Notes: generated from the letters alone by a model not told the origin. 64,000 nt of DNA from Micropterus salmoides (GCF_014851395.1 NW_024041150.1:46995916-47059915), one strand, 5' to 3'. Shown: positions 11,651-23,840, numbered from the stretch's first letter. Made by a program: numbers and translations.

Positions 11651-12404
11651 AGCCTGTTGATAAAGATAGATTGATCATATCTAGTATAGAGGTGCTGACT
11701 AAGGGAAAACATCTTTAAGCAGCCTAGTCGGGATGGGGTCTAAGAGGCAGGTTGATGGTTTAGATGAAGAAATTATTGAAGTTAGTTGGTAAAGATTGAG
11801 GGAAGCAAAACAGTCTAAACATGTATCTGGTTCTACAGCTGTTTATAAGGTTCCTGAGTTTAGAGATAAGTTGGTGCCAATTGAGGGCAGGTCTTGGTGA
11901 ATTTTGTCTCTAATAGCTAGAATTTTATCATTAAAGAAGCTCATGAAGTCGTAACTACTGAGAGCTATGGGAATACTTGGCTCAATAGAGCTGTGACTCT
12001 GTCAGCCTGGCTACAGTGCTATGCTATTTTCCTCTATTAATGACGAGTAGTACGCTGCTCTGGCATTACGGAGGGCCTTCCTATAAGTTTTAAGACTATC
12101 TTACCAAATTAAACGAGAATTTTCCACTTTGGTGGAACGCCAATTCCTCTCAAGTTTCCACGATATTTGCTTTAATTTGCGAGTTTCAGTATTATAGCAT
12201 GGAGCTAACCATCTTTGTTTTAGTATTTTCTTTTTTAGAGGGGCTACAGAGTCGAGTGTCATTCGCAGCGAGCCTGCAGCACTATCAACAAGATGATCGA
12301 TTTGGGAGGGACTGAAATTAGCATAGGAGTCCTCTGTTACTTTGTGACTTGATAATGAATTTAGAGCTGATGGAATCGCATCCTTAAATTTAGCTACAGC
12401 ACTA

Positions 12405-12620
12405 TCAGAAAGACATCATGTATTCAATTTCAATACCATACACCAAAACAAGGTCGAGGGTGTGGTTAAAACAGTGAGTCGGTTCATGAACACTCTGAGA
12501 GAAGCCAATGGAATAACAGATAAACACAGGACTGAAGCTGTCATTCTCAACGTCCACATGAAAATTAAACAAAAATAACTTTGTCCGTTTTAAGGAGTAA
12601 AATTGACAAAAACTCTGCAA
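12405..12620 (-). pseudogene. LINE ORF2 endonuclease fragment
   Basis: The frame holds GFSQSVHEPTHCFNHTLDLV. This matches the C-terminal signature of apurinic-type endonucleases in CR1/L2 LINEs (V..PTH..GHTLDLV). It lies between ORF1 and the reverse transcriptase in the expected order. Stops and shifts on both sides show the nuclease is broken. Confidence 0.7.
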
Positions 12621-13188
12621 ACTCCGATAAGAATTCAGAATACGGGCCAGGTGCTCGGTACACTATAATGAAGAGAATTGGTTGCAGTGATTTCCAACTT
12701 GGGTGCGAAAGACTAAGAACAAGACTTTCAAATGATTAATAGTTTAATTTAGGTTTAGAGCTGATTAGTAGGGTAGAGTCGAAGATAGCTGCAACTCCAC
12801 CTCCTCGGCCTGTGCCTCGAGGAATGTGAGTATTAATATGACTGGGAGGGGTGGATTCATTTAGGCAAACATATTCTCCATCACCCAGCCAGGTTTCAGT
12901 AAGACCAAATAAATCAATATCATAATCTGATATTAGTTCATTTACTAGTACACCTTTAGAAGAGAGAGATCTGATGTTTAAGAGTCCACATTTAACTCCT
13001 ATTAGTTTGCACTATTGCTCTTTTAAATTTTTATGCACAGCTCCTCTTCTGTTTACCTTTTTAAATAATTTCGATGGTCGGGGGGCAGACACCGTCACTA
13101 TAGGGTTTTCACTAAGTAACTCCTGAAATGGAGGAGCAGAGAAGTGTGTTAGACTGCGACTCTGCCTCCTGGTCTCAACTCTGGGTTG

Positions 13189-14079
13189 TCATGGATTTGG
13201 TCCACTAATAAACTTGGCCAGATTTCTAGAAATGAGAGCTGCTCCTTCCCAAGTGGGATGGATGCCGTCTCTCCGGATCAGACCAGGTCTTCCCCAGAAA
13301 GTCTGCCAATGATCTACAAAGCCCACATCGTTTGCTGGACACCACCTCGACAACCAGCGGCGGAATGACGACATGCGGCTATACATGTCATCACTGGTCA
13401 GATTTGGCAGGGGTCCAGAGAAAACTACGGTGTCCGACATTGTTTTTGCATATGTACACACCGACTCAACATTAATCTTAGTGACCTCCGATTGGCGTAA
13501 CCGGGAGTCATTACCGCCGACGTGAATAACAATCTTACTGTATTTACGTTTATCCTTAGCCAGCAGTTTCAAATAAGACTCAATGACGCCCGCTCTGGCC
13601 CCAGGGATGCACTTAACTATGGCCGCTGGCTTCGCTAACTTCACGTTTCTCAAAATGGAGCTGCCAATGATCGGAGTTGGTTTCTCAGCATGTGTGTCGC
13701 TGAGTGGGGAAAATCTGTTAGAAACGTGAACAGGTTGATGATGCCCCGTGGACTTTGAATGCTTACGACTATTCCTCCTTCGGACAGTCACCCAGCCCCC
13801 CTTTCCTGGCTGCACAGGGGATGCCGGGGGACGGCTACCAGAGGCTAACTCAGGCCGTTCAGCACCGACTACCGGGGACTGGCTAGCTACAGTAGCTAAA
13901 GACTGATCTACCAAGGTGCGGAGCCGGACTTCTAAATCACTGAGCCTCACCTCCATGTCTATAAATAAACTACACTTATTACACGTACCATTACCGCTAA
14001 AGGAGGCACAGGAGTAACTGAACATCTGACACACCGAGCAGGAGAAAGTAGGAGAGAGAGAGGGAGAAGGAGAAGCCAT
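13189..14079 (-). CDS. LINE ORF1 with SGNH/GDSL-like esterase domain
   Basis: A 296-residue protein. The N-terminal 50 residues hold a Cys-rich patch (CSVCQMFSYSC, then CNKC) that could bind zinc. A basic stretch follows (RRRNSRKHSK). From about residue 135 there is an esterase-like core: IIGSSILRNV (serine block), VIHVGGNDSR (Gly/Asn block) and DGIHPTWEGA (Asp-x-x-His block). ORF1 esterases of this type are known in L2/CR1 elements and are thought to help ribonucleoprotein formation. The serine block reads GSS rather than the common GDS, so the nucleophile is kept but the neighbouring Asp is not. The frame is complete with a start and a stop. Confidence 0.85.
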   Translation of the reverse strand: MASPSPSLSPTFSCSVCQMFSYSCASFSGNGTCNKCSLFIDMEVRLSDLEVRLRTLVDQSLATVASQSPVVGAERPELASGSRPPASPVQPGKGGWVTVRRRNSRKHSKSTGHHQPVHVSNRFSPLSDTHAEKPTPIIGSSILRNVKLAKPAAIVKCIPGARAGVIESYLKLLAKDKRKYSKIVIHVGGNDSRLRQSEVTKINVESVCTYAKTMSDTVVFSGPLPNLTSDDMYSRMSSFRRWLSRWCPANDVGFVDHWQTFWGRPGLIRRDGIHPTWEGAALISRNLAKFISGPNP

Positions 14080-14280
14080 CGCTAGCTGCTAAGCTAAAGT
14101 CGCTAACGGCTAAGCTAAAGTACTGTAGCGTCAGCTACCAAAACTTTAGAACAACTATGAGATTGAACAGCAGTCACTAAAAGATGGAAAGAACTGTGAG
14201 TGCTTAGGAAAAATTACTGTAAAGAATAAGTGTTTAGCGGACAGTTGGCTGCTGTAATCTAACAAATGTAACTGTTATTT

Positions 14281-15196
14281 AGTGAGAGCAGCACAACGCG
14301 GTACCAACACACAAGCACCGGAAACAGAAATGAGTCGACACGCTTACCGCAGTACGTCAGCAACCAGTCAGCAAGTTTTGCCAAACGTATCCACTATCAT
14401 ACGTGTATCAAACAAACAACAGTTTAAACTGTCGGTAAGAGCTTTCTTTATTGTTGAACACTATATGAACTTTAGGCTGTGTTGTTAACCTGTGTATGGT
14501 GATACAAAGATAGAAGCGTTAGTGAAGCTTCTGAATTTAAAAGTCCTACTTGTTTACGGGTGTAGTCACACAGAACTCACATTTGAAGGAAGGGTCCTCC
14601 GTCGTGCAGCAAAGGGTGTATCACACCTTCGACAAGCCAGCATCAATGCTCACTCTGAGGGGTTTTTTAATCCACAATAACTCTGCGCTAATCTGTATCA
14701 GATGGCTCTCGATATTGCGGACCTTCGACGTGAATGCGCAAACGGAGTGAAAGTAGGTAGGGAGGGAGGAGCAAGTACTTTCGGAAGGGCCCTGAATGTT
14801 GCTGCAGAAAGGAATTGTGGGTCATAAAATTCAGAGTGACGATTCAAACTCTATAGCCTAACTGTAACAGAATATTAGTGAGTGCAGCTCTCAGTCATTC
14901 TGTGCTGCTTTCAGATCTGTTTCTCATGGAATATCCCTGCCGAGTCAAGATTTAGTCACCTCAATGTAAAATTATTCATTTAGTTATGAACTCCTGGAAT
15001 TTAATAGCTCCTGTGTTTCAGCAGTTTTCTGCACAGTAATATACACATATCTGTGTTGTCTGACATGTCCAGAAAAAAGTCAGAATTAAATAAGGGACTA
15101 ACGTTATCATTTGAGTCTACCTGCCCTTCACTCTGCTGTGCATTGTTTTTGATGCGCTGGCAGAAACATTATGCACTTCAGACCGTTTGACCGACA
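14281..15196. other. Non-coding, nothing firmly recognised
   Basis: Only short open frames are present. The word AAGGAATTGTGGG occurs near 14810 and again near 26200, each after TGTTGCTGC, so a low-copy dispersed repeat may be present. No terminal repeats were resolved. Confidence 0.4.
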
Positions 15197-15717
15197 CAGG
15201 TAAGTTTCCCTCAGGTGGTCACAGTAAAGAACCACAGACAGACAGGTAAGTTTCCCTCAGGTGGTCACAGTAAAGAACCACAGACAGACAGGTAAGTTTC
15301 CCTCAGGTGGTCACAGTAAAGAACGACAGACAGACAGGTAAGTTTCCCTCAGGTGGTCACAGTAAAGGACCACAGACAGATAGGTAGGTTTCCCTCAGGT
15401 GGTCGCAGTAAAGAACCACAGACAGACAGGTTTCCCTCAGGTGGTCACAGTAAAGAACCACAGATAGACAGGTAAGTTTCCCTCAGGTGGTCACAGTAAA
15501 GGACCACAGACAGATAGGTAGGTTTCCCTCAGGTGGTCGCAGTAAAGAACCACAGACAGACAGGTTTCCCTCAGGTGGTCGCAGTAAAGAACCACAGATA
15601 GACAGACAGGTTTCCCTCAGGTGGTCACAGTAAAGAACCACAGATAGACAGGTAGGTTTCCCTCAGGTGGTCACAGTAAAGAACCACAGATAGACAGGTA
15701 AGTTTCCCTCAGGTGGT
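15197..15717. repeat. 46-bp minisatellite with donor-like words
   Basis: About 11 copies of a 46-bp unit begin CAGGTAAGTTTCCCTCAGGT. Copies start at 15197, 15243, 15289 and 15335, and some later copies lose the GTAAG or carry small indels. Several copies contain a perfect plus-strand donor consensus CAG|GTAAGT. The array ends where the putative 3' end of the HMGB gene begins. Confidence 0.92.
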
Positions 15718-15718
15718 C

Positions 15719-17179
15719 GTTTTATTATAAAAGTTTCTACTCTGACAGTGAACAAGGAACAGAAACAGTCCATAAACCTCCAGTAAGAAAATAAAAAAAC
15801 AACATGATGAAGAGCAGGAGGTGGGGGTCAGGTTTCCATGGTAACACACAGAGGTGATGGTGGAGATGGGGCTTAGGGAGGGTGCAGGGTAACCATGGTA
15901 AAAGTGTGGGTTGGGTGGAGGAGGGGGGGGTTACTTTACTATCCTCTGGTGCCGGACAGTTTAACATCTGATGACCACACACACATGCACGCACGCACAC
16001 ACACATACAACACACAGTAACACGCACACACTCTGTGGTCCTGTGTGTGTGCTTCAGAGCGACCTGTCTCTCTCTCTCTCTGCCTGTCTGATGGGCGACG
16101 AGGTCGGGCTGAGGACTGTCTGCTCTGTCACATGACCTGGTTACAGCTGAATGTGGCAGAGACGTGTACCTTCAACAGGAGACCTGGAACCTCATCATTA
16201 GCTGGTTCCTCATCAGGAGACCTTGACCCTGACCAGTAACTGGACCCTTATCTGTAGATGTAGACCCTCATCTGCAGACCTGGATCCTCATCAGGAGACC
16301 TTGACCATCAGAAACCCTTCCTGTTACCCAGCACAGCTACTGGTGAGCAGCTTGAACTGGTATAAAACCAGTCTGCTTGGTCCTGAACTGGTCCAACAGC
16401 TCAGACCAGCAACACGCTGCTAACGACCACTCTCACTGCTCCTTTCAACTAATCAATAAGTTAGAAATACAAGTGACGTCTTGTTGTGTTTGACCAACAA
16501 TCATTATTTATTGATTTATTTCAGCTTCTCACATTTGAGAAGCTGGAAACTTAAAAGTATTCTTCAATGACAGAAACAGCTGCTGATCAACTTTCTGTTC
16601 ATCAACTGATCGACTAATATAACATGATTTTCTACACGGAATCGTGTATGGAAGAAAAACACTGCCGTCCTGGCTACTGACAGACGACCCTGACCTCGGA
16701 CGACCTCTAATGACCCCTGACCTCGGGCAGACAGCGGCTGAAGTTCCTAGCTGAGGTCTTCCAGACGTCTTCACTGACCTTCTGTCTGATCCTGAACTGA
16801 TCTGGACTCCACGTCGGACGGCGACACCTGAGTTCCAGTTGATCTTCGGTGGGGTCAGTAACATGTGACTGGTGATGTAGCTTCACCTGCACAAACACGA
16901 CCAGGTGAGGTTTGACTCAACTGATCCAACTGGAGGAAAGAAAACATCTTACTGAAAGCTCACCTGACCTCAGACCTGCTTTCAGTCAGCTGTCACCACG
17001 TCTCCCTTTACTTTGTTTCTGCTGTGAAGCTCCGCCCACTGCCTGCTCTTGTCCAATCAGCTGTCACAGGCCCTCACCTGCACCTCAACACTGTCCTACC
17101 TCTGAAACACACACACCTACCTGTCTCTCTCTCTCTAACACATTCAGTCTCTCCCTCTCATCCAGCTGCAGCTCGTCTT
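15719..17179 (-). other. hmgb3: Probable 3' UTR of the HMGB gene
   Basis: This stretch lies downstream of the HMGB stop codon (17182-17180, minus). The minus strand has AATAAA signals, read as TTTATT on the plus strand, near 16513 and near 15720. The second sits at the edge of the 46-bp minisatellite. A short CA/GT run lies near 15975-16060. Which poly(A) site is used cannot be decided from sequence. Confidence 0.5.
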
Positions 17180-17305
17180 CTACTCGTCGTCGTCGTCCTC
17201 CTCGTCTTCGTCCTCTCCTTCGTCGTCCTCCTCTTCCTCCCCTCCCTGAGCTGAAGAGCCGGGGTTCCTGGCGTACGTGCCGCCGCCGCGGTACGCCACC
17301 ATGTC
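17180..17305 (-). CDS. hmgb3: hmgb3 last coding exon (acidic tail)
   Basis: The acceptor CTGACAG precedes GACATGGTGGCGTACCGC. The exon reads DMVAYRGGGTYARNPG and then an almost pure Asp/Glu tail to TAG (17182-17180), 42 codons with the stop. It was found by joining phase 0 from the preceding exon. Confidence 0.88.
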   Translation of the reverse strand, partial: DMVAYRGGGTYARNPGSSAQGGEEEEDDEGEDEDEEDDDDE

Positions 17306-20300
17306 CTGTCAGACAGACGGGTAAATGTTTATTACACCGCCAACAGTTGTCTGGGCTCTCTGCACCTGTCCGTCATAGTGCAGCGCTCTGTATTCTGGCC
17401 TTAGTGAAGGAAACACTCAGACTGCAGCCCGGCTTTTAACTCGCACTAAGAGGAGTGACCACATCACATGAATAATCTTTTATTACTTTTATTCATTTAT
17501 ATTTTCAGTAAGGACTTGTTTGTTTCAACATTACAGCACTTTGTAACTCGGCTTTGAAAAGTGCTATAAAATAAAGTTAATATTATTATTATTCCTACAG
17601 CCCTAATTGTTACTACCCGTGCGTCTCTGTCTGAGTCTCACCCGGTCGTATTTCTCTCGTAGTTTCTGGGCCTTCTCCTCGTAGGGCAGCTTCTCAGACT
17701 GGGACAGTTTGCTCCACATCTCTCCCAGCTTCTTGGCACAGTCTCCTATAGACAGACCAGGGTACTGCTGCTTCACGCTGGGACGGTACTCGCTGCAGAA
17801 CACGAAGAACGCAGACCTGCACGCACACAGACAGACAGACAGACGGGTTAACGCTCATCATGGAACGGAGACGCTTTGTTGCTGAATCCGGTTCAGCCCT
17901 GAAACAAACTACATCCTGTTTTACTAGATAATATAAATAACCAGCGGGACAAATTCAAACCGCTTGTTGAACCAAAGATACTATTTCCTGATTCATTCAC
18001 GTCAGGTATTAAGCACTAAGATCGGCTCCCGGAGGCCCTGAACTAAACCCAGAGAGCCTCTTCAGCAGAGATCCAGACTGGTTCAGACTGGTCCCTGTGC
18101 TGCCCTCTGCTGGCCCAGCAGCTGAACATGAATCTCTCTGTATGGGTTACACAGACTGGGACACTGGGTCCAGACCAGCAGGCGTGACGGTGTAAAACCT
18201 TTTATTGTGGTCCTCTGATAACAGAAAATGAAAAAGATGTGGATTTGTCTCGGTCGGAGCCCCGACCCTCTCCACGGCCCCGCAGAGCCTTTTGGTCACT
18301 ACAGCTCCGATCTGAACTGAAGCTAATCAGCTTTCTGTTTTCTGTCCTGACAACTGACTGATTCGCGGCAAGAGCGTGCGTCTTTCACAATAAAGTGTGA
18401 AGCAATCCATTTTACGATCCGCACATCAGCTGATTTCCTGTCAGCTCTACAGTACCGTTAACTTCACCGCCAACCTGCTTTTACAGGCGCTGCTTTATAA
18501 TTATTTTTTTGTTTACTGTTATTAGCAGGGTGGGAATCTCTGAGAACCTCACGATCAGATTATGATGCAGAGGGCTGCGACGGATTATCAACCGATTATC
18601 GATGCATCATTTTATTTCCTGTTTGATTTCTGGTTAATTTGCATCATCCTAAAAGGACTGGTTTGTATGCCTAGTTCACTTCATTAAGCTCGGCTCCTCC
18701 TCGTCAGCACTGTGCTCTCTTCAACAACCAGTTTCCTCTGAACACTGAAATATATTTAACTAGTATCAGGACGGACACCAGTTTAGCGTCTACCGGATGT
18801 TCAGTAACCTGGACAAGTAGGCAGTAATGACCTGCAGCTAATTAACATTACTTTGTTACTAATTTAGAGTTACACAGCAGCTAAAACACATGATGAAGAG
18901 GAGAAATGTTGCTAATGCTAACTGCCTCCACCTTTCCAGCAGACAGACTTTTATTAATGGACACACAGTGACTGTACATTTAATGAATGATGACTATATT
19001 AATGGTGGTGTGAGATTTTAGTAGGGTCATTCATTCAGCGGCGAATACACTTTTCTTCATCTCTGTAGCTAGCTGACTGGCCGGTGAAAAGGGCTAAAGG
19101 ATGAAACGGCTGTAAGGAGCTCAGCGGTGAAGTTAACGGGTGTGTAAAGCTGAGGTCAGCTCATGTGCAGGTAGGCCTTGGCGATATAGCCACAAATGTT
19201 ATCACGATAAAAACATTTTATATCATTCGATAGCGATAATTATCAGGATAAATGAGGCTGATTTTTGCTCCTGACTGAAAGTTAGTTGTGGTTTTAAACT
19301 TTTCTTTCTGGTCAGAACAAACACTGGAGGTCAAGCAGAGGATCACAAATCTGAGGCAGAACATTCAGAACTATCATGTTAAATCTGTTTTCAACAAGAA
19401 TGGTTAGTAAATCTTTTTCCAGTCCCTTTTCCTCAACAAAATAAATATATTTTAATAGATGTGATTCTAATGAATTAAACCAAATATTTGATATACAAAA
19501 TATTGAATCTTTGTTATTGAGGAAAATTATATTGTGCAAGTAGTCAAAACACACAAAACATTTATACATTTGTGACGTTGCAGTAGAAATTTATATACTG
19601 AAGAACAACAAATTAAGACCTTTATAAATAAAAACTGAAGACTTTTAAAGGGGGCCTTATGAAGACCCGGGGGTTTCCGGTCTGGAGACACTTCTGGTGT
19701 CAACACGGCGTTTTAACACCTGTGTGCGTCTCTGCAGGTCGATACAAACCAGGAAGGTGTAGCTGGACCTGTGTGCTGCGGACTTACGGGGGTCTTTTGG
19801 GTGCGTTGGGGTCTTTCCTCTTGCGGCCCCTCTTTCCGAAGCCCTTGGGCGGGATGTAGTCTCTCATCTCCCTGTTGTAACGCACCTTGTCGGCCTTCGC
19901 CATGTCCTCGAAACACTTCTTATCGCTGGCAGACAGACCCTGAAAGCACAACACAGCCCGCCAGCGGAGTCAGCGGCGTCTCCACGGTGAACATCAACAC
20001 ACGGTCGGTTTGTGGCCACCATCTTTATCTGGGTCAGGAAGCAGCGCTTTATGTGATAAACTCTGTGCTGCCTGAACTGTTAAACTCATTAAAGGTTAGC
20101 GTGGGTCCAGCAGGACCGGCTGCCTCCACCATCAGGTTCTGTGTAAACCACAAATAAACACTCTGAAATAAGGACACAACTATAAATCTGCTGGGACAGC
20201 TCATCTTCTTCGGTCTCTCCTCAAACGGCGGTGCTTGCTGTCCTCTCCTTTCCTGCCAGTGACGATCTAAAGTACAACCAGGACGTTTGCTGAATCACGA

Positions 20301-21566
20301 CCGCCGCTGCTAAAATTTCCCACGATCATTATTAAACTCGCACACTGTGGGAGCAACACTCAACGTTCGGCTCGCTTCCTCTCCTCGTTCTACGCAGAAC
20401 ATCTACGGGACAGGTGGTGTTATAAGAGCAGCGTAACTCCTGTAAGGAATCAGGAGGTGCTTGGCGAGTGTTTGGACGGTGACATGCTGTGCCATAAATG
20501 TAAAATCACTGTGGAGCATCAGAACCAACCAAAGTACTTTCTCAGGATCTAAAGGTTGTAGTTCCTCCCCAGCAGGCTGATCTCTGGCTGTTGGTTATTT
20601 ATTATCTGCTCTCGCTTTTCCAACTCTTTGTTCAGAGATATGGTGAAAATAACGGCCCAATGTGACGTGAAATTCTTCATTCTAAGGTGCATCACATGCT
20701 CATGAACACACGAGCGATGCTGCTGAGACATGTTGTGTTGGGGTTTTACAACTACAACAACTCCATCCTATAGGAAACACCGCAATGTACAACCAGGACG
20801 TTAGTAATAAGTGTCCGTTTCCCAGAATGCATTGTGTACCAAACAAACAGCGATGACATCTGTAAGTTACAACACTGCTGTTCTTGTGTTAGGTGATGCA
20901 CTTTTAAGGAATACAGGCCAGTTGTTTAAATCTAAAATCTGTGGTCGATTTATCAAGATAAAGCAGAGTAAAAAATTTGCTCCTGCGGTTCTTGGAAACG
21001 TTTTGCCTTTGAAAATATTTAAAATGGTAAAAAAATGGATTAGTTACATGCATGTAGCCTCTTTAGCTCCTCTGCATTAGCTAAACACTGTTAACGTCAA
21101 GCTAGGAGGGCGTGGTTTCAACAACCAGGTACCTCGGTGCCACTCAAGCCCCTCCCCTCTGACTCTTGTGGGGGCGGGGTTAGTTGTTGCGATCTTGCCA
21201 GTGTGTCCCTCTCAGAGACACTCATAATAACTGGTTCGTTGATCACCTTTAATTAGTCTTTACACATGTAATAACTAGTTATTCAACAGTCATTAGTCTT
21301 TAAGTGTTTATCAGTCATGAATCATAAATCTGTCAATGTGCAATAACTGGTTTATCGATCGTCTGTAAACAAGCTAACTTTCTATTTTTACACTGCCCTG
21401 CCTGTCTGTCTCTTACCTTCCATCTCTCGGAGCATTTCTTGGAGAACTCGGCGAAGTTGACGGACTGCTCGGGGTGCTTCTTCCGGTGTTCCTCTCTACA
21501 CGTCTGGACGAAGAAGGCGTACGCCGACGTCTTCCCCTTCGGCTTGTTGACGTCTTTACGCATCAT
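17180..21566 (-). CDS. hmgb3: High mobility group B protein, HMGB3 type
   Basis: Four coding exons (21417-21566, 19788-19939, 17642-17816, 17180-17305) join in phase to 200 codons plus stop, the usual HMGB3 length. HMGB proteins bend DNA without sequence specificity and act in nuclear chromatin, transcription and repair. Box A (about residues 8-80) holds KGKTSAYAFFVQTCREEH and FAEFSKKCSERWK with the two redox-type cysteines. A basic linker (KGFGKRGRKRKDPNAPKRPP) follows, then box B (about 95-165, FFVFCSEYRP, LSIGDCAKKLGEMW). The C-terminus is an acidic tail of about 20 mostly Asp/Glu residues. The tail length and linker favour HMGB3 over HMGB1 or HMGB2; the a/b paralog is not resolved. The first of two adjacent Met codons was taken as start. 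All junctions are GT-AG and phase-consistent. Confidence 0.9.
17642..17816 (-). CDS. hmgb3: hmgb3 box B exon
   Basis: It starts after CAG in phase 2, completing a Pro codon, and ends CGG|GTGAGA in phase 0. It encodes FCSEYRPSVKQQYPGLSIGD and the rest of box B up to KYDR. Confidence 0.92.
17817..19787 (-). other. hmgb3 intron between box-B and linker exons
   Basis: About 2 kb without exon-like sequence. Near 19170-19250 a stretch with CCTTGGCGATATAG and GATAATTATCAGGATA resembles DNA-transposon-derived repeats common in fish, at low confidence. The following intron (17306-17641) contains a LINE-like tail near 17540-17600 (AAAGTGCTATAAAATAAAGT, then ATT repeats). Confidence 0.5.
19788..19939 (-). 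CDS. hmgb3: hmgb3 exon: end of box A and basic linker
   Basis: Acceptor TTTCAG|GGT, donor CCC CC|GTAAGT. It encodes GLSASDKKCFEDMAKADKVR and the linker up to the KRPP motif. 152 bp, phase 0 to 2. Confidence 0.92.
19940..21416 (-). other. hmgb3 intron 2
   Basis: No gene was seen inside this intron. TACAACCAGGACGTT occurs twice as a direct repeat (near 20273 and 20786). Otherwise nothing was recognised. Confidence 0.5.
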
Positions 21567-21574
21567 AGTGGCGC
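21417..21574 (-). CDS. hmgb3: hmgb3 first coding exon (box A start)
   Basis: The acceptor TGCCAG is at 21580-21575. Eight untranslated bases precede ATGATG at 21566. The donor AAG|GTAAGA closes the exon after SKKCSERWK. Coding part 21417-21566, 50 codons. Confidence 0.92.
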
Positions 21575-23423
21575 CTGGCAGACAGATGGGAGGCGGACGA
21601 CGACAGGTACAGATAAAACACAGGAAAACAACGTTCAGGCCGGATCTCATTACTTAATTTTCAACTTTGAGATCAATTAGTATTTTAATAATTGTTTATT
21701 TAATTCAGTGTACACTTCAAAACACAAAATATACCTGTAAACTACAAGCTGCACACAATCCACCACCAACATTTTTATCAATTTTTCACCTAAAAAGGCA
21801 AGTAAAGGTACGTTTATTTCATCTTCATCTTTATTATCCATCATGCTGTTAATTAGTTTCAGCACTGATCATTCAGCCTGTCCGTCTCGGTCGAGGGTGA
21901 CGTCTTCACATGTTGTTTCATCCGACCAACCGTTCAAAACTAAGATATTTCAGTTTAATGAGATAAAACACAGGATATGAACAAATCTGACACATTACAG
22001 AAAGTGAGTTCATATTTAATTAATTATTTTAAATAAAATATTTTGGTTAATTGATTAATCATCTGATTGTAGTTTCTCAGAGTCTGAGGGGATGTTTTCA
22101 GAAAACCCCCCACATACATTCAGTCTTATAATCACAGAGAACAAAGAAAGGCAGCAAACCCTCCCAATAACGAGCTGCAATAGGCACAGACGTTTTAACT
22201 TTGTACAGATAAAACACAGATGATTGATAATCAATATCTTAAATAATTATTGGCTGCAGCCCTTTATGTTTAATAGTAAGACAGTTAAACAGAGATGAAA
22301 AGGCTGATTAATAACCTGACATTATTAAAATCTTTATATGGTTAAAATCAAAACATGGTCCAGGTAACTGAGCAGAAAGGCTTTCAACACATTTGGGTGG
22401 GATGACCCTTTAACCTGTATGTGTCTCGTTTTTGGTCATAAATAACATTTAACCTTGTAAAATGTTAAAAATGTGTTTAATTAAAGATCACATTTTAAAG
22501 CACTGAGCATAAAGTTTCCCATCCTTCATTAGCGGGTCGACCGTTAATTAGCCGTTAAACGGTCAAATAACGGTCCCTCCGCAGAAACGGGCTGATTGTG
22601 AATAACAAAGAGAACAAAGTGGGGATCCATTTTCTCCACCGGGGAGCTCGGAGGCCCACCGACCCGGGCTGGACCCTCTTTCTCGGTGCGTTACTGTGCC
22701 GGGACGTCCCGCCGGAGCCGGTTCCTCCGCTCCGCCTGTGACTGGGAGTCTATGAGCCGTAGAGATGAACTAAAACCGGAGCTAGCCGCGTCTTCTATGG
22801 ACGTCTATTGACTGCTGCAGTTAGCCTAGCCGTGCTAACGGGCTAGCTCCGGCAGAACAATGGGCCACCATTTGCTTCCCGCCCTCTGCAGAGCTAGCCA
22901 CCCCATCCCCCTCCGCTAGCAGCGTGCTAACAGGCTAGCGGGCAGAGAAAGGCTCGTCCGGAGACAGCAGTGAGACTTTGTGTTGATGCACGGAGTTTAT
23001 GCTTTAACCGTGGCGCAGTGTTTTTTAAATCTGCAACGGAAACATGGTGTCATTACAGCAGCTACGCATTTTCAACGGCAGGGCTCCGTCTATGCTGCGG
23101 AGAGAGGGAGGTCGGCGTTGCACGGACGGGACACGGCTATTTCCTGGCATTCATACTCCATAATGGGCGTTTCGTGTTTACAACAACACGTCTTGAGCAG
23201 AGCCCCGTGTGCGCGCACACAGGGCTGCACAGATGAGCACAGATGTCACCACAGTTACATTTATGTTCCGCCACAGCGGCCATTTTATTCACATTTCAGC
23301 CCTTTTTATTACAGGATTCTTTCACGTCAGGTAAAAAAAACAAAAAACAGGCAAACCGGCAAATCAAAGCTCGTGCTGAGTGAAACTACAGACATGTAAC
23401 CGGCGGCGGGAGGAGAGCTGGGT
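21575..23423 (-). other. hmgb3 5' intron, partly CpG-rich
   Basis: AT-rich on its left, then GC-rich with several GCTAGC words around 22620-22960. Open frames here have no domain. The CpG-rich part may hold promoter or enhancer sequence of the HMGB gene. Confidence 0.45.
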
Positions 23424-23429
23424 ACTCAC

Positions 23430-23840
23430 TCGTCAGGAGGGCCGGAGCAGACTTTGGGTCGGGTTTCGGGTTTTTGGGGGTTCACGGGTTCTTGTTGTTG
23501 TTTGGTGGCTGAAGCGGCGACTGGAGACGTTGGTTCACTTTCAAACTGGGTCGAGCTCGAGCCCGGCGCCGCCCCCCAGCAACGCCCCCGTTGGTCATTC
23601 CTATTCAGAGGGCGGGAACGCGGCCGGCCAACCTGGGCGGAGCTCGGCCGGATACTGGTCTGTGATTGGCCCGCGGGGCCGCTGGTCAAAGCTCGTTGCT
23701 ACCACGGCTCCGCCTGCCCAGCAACGCGAGCAGGGCGGGAATGCTACGCTCGCAACGGGGTGGGGCTAGTTTGTGCTCCTGCGTCTGATTGGTCCGGACT
23801 GGTGTATGTCAACTGTAGCAGCCAATCAGCGGAGAGGTGG
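23430..23840 (-). promoter_or_regulatory. hmgb3: hmgb3 promoter and noncoding exon 1 (probable)
   Basis: On the minus strand a strong donor (ACGA|GTGAGT, GT at 23429-23428) could end an untranslated first exon that splices to the acceptor at 21575. The sequence is GC- and CpG-rich. CCAAT words occur in either orientation near 23667, 23787 and 23821, and no TATA box is obvious. This fits a housekeeping-type promoter for a ubiquitous chromatin gene. The start site is inferred. Confidence 0.55.

Larger units (their letters stand above)
9490..14280 (-). mobile_element. L2/CR1-clade LINE, nearly full length, ORF2 decayed
   Basis: One non-LTR retrotransposon runs right to left. ORF1 (13189-14079) has an esterase-like domain. 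ORF2 follows, with endonuclease remnants (about 11.7-13.2 kb) and an intact reverse transcriptase frame (10244-11650). The 3' UTR is 9490-10243 with GA and ATT tracts, and the 3' end is a short ATTGAA-type repeat (TTCAATTCAATTGAATTCAG on the plus strand) after the word TATAGCGCC. A two-ORF plan with an esterase-bearing ORF1 and a microsatellite tail fits the L2/CR1 group. The endonuclease region has several frame breaks, so the copy is not autonomous. The 5' end near 14.28 kb is approximate. Confidence 0.85.
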
